In this document: piece after piece, positions 1 to 4,334 of the stretch
Layout: the number at the start of each line of letters is the position of its first letter
Position numbering within the stretch: the first letter of the stretch is position 1
Assembly: GCA_030634675.1 (NCBI GenBank)
Contig: DAOWAH010000089.1
Coordinates: forward strand, 1 to 6,870
Length of the DNA: 6,870 nucleotides
Source: Fidelibacterota bacterium
GTDB taxonomy: Bacteria; Marinisomatota; Marinisomatia; Marinisomatales; TCS56
Direction of reading: 5' to 3'
Made by a program: the position numbers and the translations under genes
Notes under the pieces: model-generated
Told to the model about the DNA's origin: nothing
The model's input: only the letters and a program-made list of their open reading frames with translations
Database searches by the model: none

Positions 1-285
1 CATGGCGAGGCAGTGGCTTTGGGCATGCTTTGTGCCGGAAAAATTTCCCGCCAACGCGTTTTTATTAATGATGATGACTGGCGATTTTTAAGGACGACGC
101 TCAGGCGCCTACCCCTGCCGGATTTACCAAGTATTGCAGGCGCTAAGGTGTTAGAGGTAATTCGACGCGATAAAAAAGTACGCTCGGGTCGGCTGCATTT
201 TGTTCTACTGGAGGGTCTCGGCAACGCCGTTATTGTCGACGATGTGACCGATGAAGAAATTATTCAGTCTCTGGAGGTTTTATGA
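1..285 (+). CDS. aroB: 3-dehydroquinate synthase, C-terminal part (5' end outside window)
   Basis: The last 94 codons of AroB, the shikimate-pathway enzyme that converts DAHP to 3-dehydroquinate in the cytoplasm using NAD and a divalent metal. The reading frame is open from base 1 and begins with HGEAVALGM, the family's C-terminal metal-binding motif; its His is a metal ligand. The usual length is about 360 residues, so roughly three quarters of the protein, including the NAD-binding domain and the other metal ligands, lies upstream of the window. The rest fits the C-terminal helical domain: a DKKVRSG segment (the conserved lysine-containing motif), then LHFVLLEGLGNAV and a closing amphipathic helix. 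An internal ATG at 25 exists but is not the real start, because the conserved motif precedes it. The stop codon overlaps the start of aroQ. Identity is secure from the motif and from the neighbour, which encodes the next enzyme of the pathway. Confidence 0.95.
   Translation, partial: HGEAVALGMLCAGKISRQRVFINDDDWRFLRTTLRRLPLPDLPSIAGAKVLEVIRRDKKVRSGRLHFVLLEGLGNAVIVDDVTDEEIIQSLEVL
273..285 (+). promoter_or_regulatory. aroQ ribosome binding site and ATGA stop/start overlap
   Basis: GGAGG at 273-277 lies four bases before the ATG at 282-284, inside the last aroB codons. The aroB stop TGA (283-285) shares bases with the aroQ start, giving the ATGA arrangement typical of translational coupling. This fixes the aroQ start and indicates a single transcript for the two shikimate genes. 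Confidence 0.85.
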
Positions 286-725
286 ATATATTGGTAATCA
301 ACGGACCGAATCTAAATCTACTGGGAAGCCGCGAAACCGATATCTATGGCAATGAGACTCTGGATGAGATAATGAGCTGGTTGGCAGACCAGCCGGAAGC
401 CCAGGGTCATTCATTGAAGTATTTCCAATCAAACCATGAGGGAACAATTATAGATTGTATTCACGAAGCCCGGCACGAGGTGGATGGGATTTTAATAAAC
501 CCGGGTGCCTACACCCATTATTCCTATGCCATTCGGGATGCCCTGGTCGCTGTTGAATTGCCATCGGTGGAAGTTCATTTGAGTGATATTACAGCCCGCG
601 AATCCTTTCGCCGGACATCGGTAATAAAAGATATTTGCATAACTCAAGTAACAGGACTGGGGAAGGAAAGCTATCAACTGGGATTAAAATACCTGCTTAA
701 AGCAATAATTGAGCGTAGCAATTAG
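282..725 (+). CDS. aroQ: Type II 3-dehydroquinate dehydratase
   Basis: A 147-residue, full-length type II dehydroquinase (family usually 140-160 residues). It is a cytoplasmic enzyme, dodecameric in studied members, that dehydrates 3-dehydroquinate to 3-dehydroshikimate. Visible motifs: NGPNLNLLGSRE at 7-18, with the catalytic-loop Arg17 and the catalytic Tyr22 (IYG); NHEG at 51-54; NPGAYTH at 73-79, with substrate-binding Asn73 and His79; Asp86; then EVHLSD at 97-102, with Glu97, the catalytic His99 and Ser101; ARESFR at 105-110, with Arg110. All main active-site residues are present. One small departure is Asp102, where most members have Asn (HLSN or HISN). The gene overlaps aroB by four bases and has a good Shine-Dalgarno site, so the two successive pathway steps are co-expressed. 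Symbol aroQ here means the type II dehydratase, not chorismate mutase. Confidence 0.97.
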   Translation: MNILVINGPNLNLLGSRETDIYGNETLDEIMSWLADQPEAQGHSLKYFQSNHEGTIIDCIHEARHEVDGILINPGAYTHYSYAIRDALVAVELPSVEVHLSDITARESFRRTSVIKDICITQVTGLGKESYQLGLKYLLKAIIERSN

Positions 726-728
726 CTT
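700..728 (+). other. Hairpin spanning the aroQ stop codon
   Basis: AAGC (700-703) and TAATTG (706-711) can pair with CAATTA (719-724) and GCTT (725-728). This gives ten base pairs with a two-base bulge (704-705) and a seven-base loop. It overlaps the last aroQ codons and the stop. No clear T-run follows, so it is not a convincing intrinsic terminator; it could stabilise the 3' end of the aroBQ message or be chance. No better terminator is visible after aroQ, so read-through into the next gene is possible. Confidence 0.3.
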
Positions 729-799
729 GATGGAAATTAAAAATTTATTGTGATTTCTCAAGCGTTGTGAACAAATTCCCCCCGACTATCCATTAACAC

Positions 800-817
800 A
801 GGGTCGAAATCGACTCT
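800..817 (+). other. Small hairpin in the leader of the Omp85-like gene
   Basis: Within the 111-base spacer 726-836, AGGGTCG (800-806) pairs with CGACTCT (811-817), including one G-T pair, around the four-base loop AAAT. It lies just upstream of the ribosome binding site. A weak sigma70-like pair, TTGTGA (765-770) and TATCCA (787-792) with 16-base spacing, would start transcription near this hairpin and make it a 5'-end structure. Both assignments are tentative. Nothing else is recognised in this spacer. Confidence 0.25.
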
Positions 818-825
818 AAATGGGG

Positions 826-833
826 AAAAGGAG
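826..833 (+). promoter_or_regulatory. Ribosome binding site of the Omp85-like gene
   Basis: AAAAGGAG lies three bases before the ATG at 837. It is the strongest Shine-Dalgarno match nearby and supports this start, which also places a complete signal peptide at the N-terminus. Confidence 0.75.
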
Positions 834-836
834 ATT

Positions 837-2159
837 ATGAGCAAAATACACATTTTTACCATAGTAATATTTATTGTTCTATTTAGTTCGATCAGTCTGT
901 TGGCACAATCGGAAAAAACAATTACCGGTTGGAGCTTCGGCGGTGTCCCGGCGATTGCCTATAATTCCGATACCGGTTTTACCTACGGCATCATCGTTAA
1001 TACCTATAATTATGGAGATGGCTCAACCTATCCGGAATATCTGTATTCCATTTATACGGAGTGGTCCCGGACCACTAAAGGCAGCGGCATCAACAAGCTG
1101 TTTTTCGATTCCAAGTACCTGCTGCCGGCCGGCATCCGGCTGACCGGTGAATTGAGCTATCTCACGGAACAGGCCCTGCCTTTCTATGGATTCAACGGCT
1201 ATGAATCGGAATATAACCCGTCCTTTGAGGTATCAGATGAGGAGAATGATGATTATGATGTCGCGTACTACAAAACGCGGATGTTTTACCGTCATGAGCG
1301 CAATATCACTAAACTTACCGCCGACTTTCAGAAACCGGTTCTGAGCGACAATCTCCGTGGAATCGCCGGGTTTGGCTTCTTTAATTTTGAGATTGGTACG
1401 GTAGACATTGATAAGTTGAACGAAGACAAGGATGAAGCTGATATGCTGCCGGATACGGCTACCTTGTATGATATTTATGTGGACAGCACCTGGATTCCGG
1501 CCGACCAACAGGAAGGGGGCTTGAATAATTATTTAAAATTCGGCTTGGTTTACGATACCCGGGATAACGAACCCAACCCCATGTCTGGCATCTGGACCGA
1601 AGCTTTGTTTACCACGGCGGCCGGTTTCTTGGGCAGTGATTTTTCCTATACGACCCTGACCCTGACCCACCGGCAATACTTTACGATCATCCCGAAAGAT
1701 TTATCAATTACTTACCGGCTGGGCTATCAGAGTGTTATCGGTGGTGATGCACCTTTCTTTGCCCTGCCGTTCTACCAGAGTTCCTATAAAGTGGAAGAGG
1801 GTTTAGGTGGTTCCAAATCCCTACGGGGAATTATGAAAAACCGGGTTGTGGGTAACGCAGTGGCCTTCGGCAACCTGGAAGCACGCTGGAAATTCTTACG
1901 TACAGTCGTTTTTAACCAGAACCTCTATCTGGCTTTAAATGTTTTTGTCGATGGTGGACAAGTGATCAGTCAATATAGCAATGATGCTTACGATCCAGAC
2001 ACGATCGACGGACCGGAAGAAAAACTGCACCTGTCCTATGGTGGCGGCCTGCGAATTGCCCTGAACGAGAACTTTATCATTGCAGTCGATTATGGCCTGG
2101 CAGCCGATAAGCAGGATGGCTCCAGTGGATTGTATATTGGGCTTGGATATTTATATTAA
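837..2159 (+). CDS. Omp85/BamA-TamA superfamily outer-membrane beta-barrel without POTRA domains
   Basis: A 440-residue secreted protein. Residues 1-23 or so form a signal peptide (basic start, long hydrophobic core, cleavage probably near LLAQ). The remainder alternates in the manner of a transmembrane beta-barrel and carries bacterial surface antigen (D15) signatures: FYGFNGYES near 116-124, YDTRDNEPNPMSG at 239-251, and GGSKSLRGI at 324-332, whose LRG corresponds to the conserved (V/I)RG(F/Y) loop of Omp85 proteins. FVDGGQV (370-376), YGGGLRIAL (401-409) and a final tyrosine complete a typical barrel end. Only about 15 residues separate the signal peptide from the first likely strand, so there is no room for the periplasmic POTRA repeats of BamA or TamA. 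It is therefore unlikely to be the essential BamA. POTRA-less members are known in Bacteroidota-like lineages, mostly without an assigned function. An acidic stretch at 130-140 and another at 188-206 are probably loops. It ends at a terminator shared with the convergent gene. Confidence 0.85.
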   Translation: MSKIHIFTIVIFIVLFSSISLLAQSEKTITGWSFGGVPAIAYNSDTGFTYGIIVNTYNYGDGSTYPEYLYSIYTEWSRTTKGSGINKLFFDSKYLLPAGIRLTGELSYLTEQALPFYGFNGYESEYNPSFEVSDEENDDYDVAYYKTRMFYRHERNITKLTADFQKPVLSDNLRGIAGFGFFNFEIGTVDIDKLNEDKDEADMLPDTATLYDIYVDSTWIPADQQEGGLNNYLKFGLVYDTRDNEPNPMSGIWTEALFTTAAGFLGSDFSYTTLTLTHRQYFTIIPKDLSITYRLGYQSVIGGDAPFFALPFYQSSYKVEEGLGGSKSLRGIMKNRVVGNAVAFGNLEARWKFLRTVVFNQNLYLALNVFVDGGQVISQYSNDAYDPDTIDGPEEKLHLSYGGGLRIALNENFIIAVDYGLAADKQDGSSGLYIGLGYLY

Positions 2160-2178
2160 ACAATAACCAATGAAAAAT

Positions 2179-2208
2179 AAAAAAGGCCGTGAAAAAACGG
2201 CCTTTTTT
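2179..2208. terminator. Bidirectional intrinsic terminator between convergent genes
   Basis: A 12-base arm (2179-2190, six A then GGCCGT) is perfectly complementary to 2197-2208 (ACGGCC then six T), with a six-base loop at 2191-2196. The GC core followed by a T-run reads as a terminator on either strand. It lies 19 bases after the stop of the Omp85-like gene and 20 bases after the stop of the FadL-like gene, so it serves both. Confidence 0.93.
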
Positions 2209-2228
2209 CTATAACTGTGTAAATCAGA

Positions 2229-3533
2229 TCACTTCAGTTTATAATGAATACCAAAGGCAACCACGAATGCTGTTTTATTATACTTCTCTTCGAATACCGA
2301 ACCAACATCATCGTTTTGCCCTTCCGCATAAAAAGTATTACTAGTTCCCAGGCTGATATCCATCTTTGGGTTTAGGGAATATTTCAGACCAAGACCCAGG
2401 GTACTGGAAGCCAGACTGTAGTCCAGATCAGTGTTGTATTCATCAGTTGCACCGGTAGTAGAATAGAGGAACCCGGCACTAACCAGCAAAGCTTCGCTGA
2501 GGGTATATTCGACACCCATACCAGTATTGAAATCATTGATTACTTTTTTCTCATCACCATCCCAGTCCACAGCCGTAGTAAACCAGTAATTGAAACCCCA
2601 TTCGAATCGCAGTTTTTCCGAAAGCATGTACGAAAGCCCAGCACCAAATTGAGCGGGAATATCTTCACTATAGACTTCACCATCTGGAAACATGGGTTCA
2701 TCGAGAACTATACCGGTGTCATCCTTTTTGGTATCAGCTGTCACTTCTAACTTAGTGATTGGTTCGTACCGTAATCCAATGTTCAATTTATCAGAAAGGG
2801 TAATATTTAAACCAAAAACAGCAGTCATAGCCGTACCTGTACGCTCGGACTCAACTTCAATCGTTGGAATAACACCAGCGATATCACCATTCTCGGCATT
2901 AAGAATGGCATTTTCCAAAGATCCTTCATAGGTGTTTTTAGCTTTTATTAACCGTATTCCAGCAGCCAGCGAAAACATATCATTAAGTGCGTATGCGGCG
3001 CCAAACTGTCCAGACAAATAAATGGAAGAACCCAAAAAACCAGCTTTCACAGAATAGCCGGTGATGGTACCATAAGGTGCGAGAGCCTCACTGACCAAAC
3101 TGGCGGGTAATCCAACCAGCCTAGCCAACTGCCAGTCAAACAGAGGTAGCCCGTCAGGAAAATCAGCACTACCACCACCGCCAATGGGCATGAAACCACC
3201 AAATAATGCCAAATTATTTTTTTTGTGAGCGAAGTAAATATTAGGAAAAGCCGGTACGAATGTTTTACCTGTGAACGTATCGGTATTGTAATTTGGGTGG
3301 GCAGCAAATATTTCGCGGGATTGCCAGATTGTCTGGTTGCTAAAATACAGATAAGTACCGTCATCCAATAGAGCCGTCCCGGCCGGATTGAATAAAACAG
3401 CATCCAGCGCAGTGGAAGCATTTCTATTCAACATCCTGATATATTCAGCACTTTGATTAGTATTTGTAATCATCCCCAAAACCGATGCCGTGAACAACAT
3501 TAGCAGGCCTGATTTTAAAAGTATTCTATTCAT
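2229..3533 (-). CDS. FadL/OmpP1/TodX-family outer-membrane channel
   Basis: A 434-residue protein with an N-terminal signal peptide (about residues 1-20, KSGLLMLFTASVLG) and an outer-membrane beta-barrel. The N-terminal part after cleavage, NQSAEYIRMLNRNAST then DAVLFNPAG (NPAG at 49-52), is the hatch-region signature of the FadL/OmpP1/TodX family, in the divergent form seen in FCB-group bacteria. FGGFMPIGGGGSADF (111-125) matches the family's glycine-rich segment. LRYEPITKLEV (254-264), PAQFGAGLSYMLSEKL (293-308) and a string of short amphipathic strands to the end are also typical. Family members let hydrophobic molecules such as long-chain fatty acids or aromatic hydrocarbons cross the outer membrane by diffusion. 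The substrate here is unknown, so I give no symbol. The last residue is Lys rather than the usual aromatic. Only a weak Shine-Dalgarno (TTGGAA) precedes the ATG. A terminator-like hairpin and an AT palindrome upstream suggest separate control from the lipoprotein gene. Confidence 0.87.
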   Translation of the reverse strand: MNRILLKSGLLMLFTASVLGMITNTNQSAEYIRMLNRNASTALDAVLFNPAGTALLDDGTYLYFSNQTIWQSREIFAAHPNYNTDTFTGKTFVPAFPNIYFAHKKNNLALFGGFMPIGGGGSADFPDGLPLFDWQLARLVGLPASLVSEALAPYGTITGYSVKAGFLGSSIYLSGQFGAAYALNDMFSLAAGIRLIKAKNTYEGSLENAILNAENGDIAGVIPTIEVESERTGTAMTAVFGLNITLSDKLNIGLRYEPITKLEVTADTKKDDTGIVLDEPMFPDGEVYSEDIPAQFGAGLSYMLSEKLRFEWGFNYWFTTAVDWDGDEKKVINDFNTGMGVEYTLSEALLVSAGFLYSTTGATDEYNTDLDYSLASSTLGLGLKYSLNPKMDISLGTSNTFYAEGQNDDVGSVFEEKYNKTAFVVAFGIHYKLK

Positions 3534-3560
3534 ATTGTAATTCCAATCTGGTTTAAGTAA

Positions 3561-3597
3561 AAGCGGGCAGAAAAGCCGCTGACCAATCTGCCCGTTT
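3561..3597 (-). terminator. Terminator or attenuator hairpin before the FadL-like gene
   Basis: CGGGCAGA at 3564-3571 pairs with TCTGCCCG at 3587-3594, and the stem can extend outward to 3561/3597 with one wobble pair. Read on the minus strand, the stem is followed by CTTTTAC, a short T-run, so it can terminate transcripts from the lipoprotein gene. The 15-base loop contains CCGCT (3576-3580), which could instead pair with AGCGG (3562-3566). That would be a competing fold which disrupts the long stem. The stem ends only 27 bases before the FadL-like ATG, so read-through may decide the expression of that gene. Confidence 0.65.
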
Positions 3598-3608
3598 AAT
3601 TTTCCTGG

Positions 3609-3624
3609 TTATTAATATTAATAA
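3609..3624. promoter_or_regulatory. 16-base perfect AT palindrome, candidate operator
   Basis: TTATTAATATTAATAA reads the same on both strands. It lies between the stop of the lipoprotein gene (12 bases away) and the terminator-like hairpin ahead of the FadL-like gene. Its position fits an operator or promoter element for the FadL-like gene. Its pure A/T composition makes a chance palindrome more likely than for mixed sequence, so the functional call is tentative. Confidence 0.35.
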
Positions 3625-3636
3625 ATTCAGGTGTAG

Positions 3637-4221
3637 TTATTGTTTGGTGAATCCCAGTGTGGTTGTGGAATGCTCATCGATCAAAACGTTCAGAGCTCCA
3701 TAGAGTGGATGCACAACAACTTTTGCTAAATCTTCATCCGTTTCGGAGTAATTCAGAGTCATTGTTGTCGGATCATCTGGGTCGTCCAGGGTCAATAGTC
3801 CACCCAAATCATATAGTCCACCATCCAACAGGAAAGAACCGACTGATTCATCATGGATCCAGTCACCACTATCAGTTAATGGAATTATCGCTGGGGCAAC
3901 GCCAAGTGTATCATTGGCTGAGGGTAGGTGGCCGACCAGGGTGAATGTACCGTCTTCTTTAACCACGACTTCGGCGTCAACGCCCAGAGCGCTGAATTCG
4001 GCCCAAACCATACCACCGCTGGCTACGGTATCACCCTCGGCAAAACCAAGAGCTGCTATAGCTGTCGCTGCGGTATAAACAGAACTCTGGGCCATGTTTG
4101 ACATCGTCCAGGTACCAACCAATGGGCTAACATCATCGTCATCATCGTCCTCACAACCGATAAAAAAGACAACGCTGATTCCGAGCAAAAGTAATGTAAG
4201 TAATCTCAATGTGTTTTTCAT
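3637..4221 (-). CDS. Small acidic lipoprotein, possibly lipocalin-like
   Basis: A 194-residue exported lipoprotein of unknown function. The N-terminus is basic (MKNTLR), followed by a hydrophobic core and a lipobox ending F-I-G-C with Cys23 as the lipidation site. Cys23 is followed at once by Glu and six Asp. In Bacteroidota, acidic residues just after the cysteine are known to act as a surface-export signal for lipoproteins, so surface display is plausible. The mature part starts SPLVGTWTMSNM (32-43), the 'L-x-G-x-W' opening common to lipocalin-like domains. It continues with short beta-strand-like segments such as VVVKEDGTFTLVG (86-98), a DDPDDPTTMTLNYSE turn and strand (146-160), and a C-terminal strand ending LGFTKQ. 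I do not recognise a specific family, and the lipocalin idea rests on this pattern only. A GGAGG site four bases before the ATG supports the start. It lies between TonB-receptor and FadL-like genes, which suggests an envelope role. Confidence 0.8.
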   Translation of the reverse strand: MKNTLRLLTLLLLGISVVFFIGCEDDDDDDVSPLVGTWTMSNMAQSSVYTAATAIAALGFAEGDTVASGGMVWAEFSALGVDAEVVVKEDGTFTLVGHLPSANDTLGVAPAIIPLTDSGDWIHDESVGSFLLDGGLYDLGGLLTLDDPDDPTTMTLNYSETDEDLAKVVVHPLYGALNVLIDEHSTTTLGFTKQ

Positions 4222-4225
4222 TATT

Positions 4226-4230
4226 CCTCC
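4226..4230 (-). promoter_or_regulatory. Ribosome binding site of the lipoprotein gene
   Basis: On the minus strand GGAGG lies four bases upstream of the ATG at 4221. It is the clearest Shine-Dalgarno among the minus-strand genes and contrasts with the weak or absent sites before the FadL-like and TonB-receptor genes. Confidence 0.75.
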
Positions 4231-4285
4231 GTATTAAGTTTGAAATCTAAGAAATGTTATTGAATAGTAAATTTAACTTTGGACT

Positions 4286-4315
4286 AAAATAGACCCGAAA
4301 TGGGCAGGAATGCAA
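4286..4315 (-). promoter_or_regulatory. Possible sigma70-type promoter for the lipoprotein gene
   Basis: On the minus strand TTGCAT (4315-4310) and TATTTT (4291-4286) are separated by 18 bases, downstream of an eight-base T tract at 4314-4321 that could act as an UP-like element. This would give a leader of roughly 55-60 bases before the lipoprotein start. The match is modest and the region is AT-rich, so this is a suggestion only. Confidence 0.25.
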
Positions 4316-4334
4316 AAAAAATATTGTCCTGTCC
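4302..4334 (-). repeat. Imperfect inverted repeat after the TonB-receptor gene
   Basis: GGGCAGGA (4302-4309) faces TCCTGTCC (4327-4334). Read on the minus strand the arms pair with one A-C mismatch. The eight-base T-run (4314-4321) lies inside the loop rather than after the stem, so this is not a standard terminator. It directly abuts the stop codon of the TonB-receptor gene. No better terminator is seen in the spacer 4222-4334. Confidence 0.3.

Noticed and set aside
492..677. Minus-strand open frame opposite aroQ
   Set aside because: It is fully contained in a conserved enzyme gene, with no ribosome site and no family features.
1653..1669. Short tandem ACCCTG repeat in the Omp85-like gene
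   Set aside because: Less than three copies, coding for an alternating Thr-Leu beta-strand, as expected in a barrel.
3047..3421. Alternative minus-strand frame of 124 codons inside the FadL-like gene
   Set aside because: It overlaps the FadL-like frame out of phase on the same strand. The FadL frame has the signal peptide and family motifs, so this is a shadow and not evidence of a frameshift.
3657..3944. Plus-strand open frame of 95 codons opposite the lipoprotein gene
   Set aside because: It lies wholly within a gene with a clear signal peptide and ribosome site, and its translation (His/Ser-rich, no domain signs) looks like an antisense shadow.
4131..4152. GAT/GTC-type triplet repeat as a phase-variation switch
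   Set aside because: The unit is three bases, so copy-number change would only lengthen or shorten the Asp run without breaking the frame. The acidic tail explains it.
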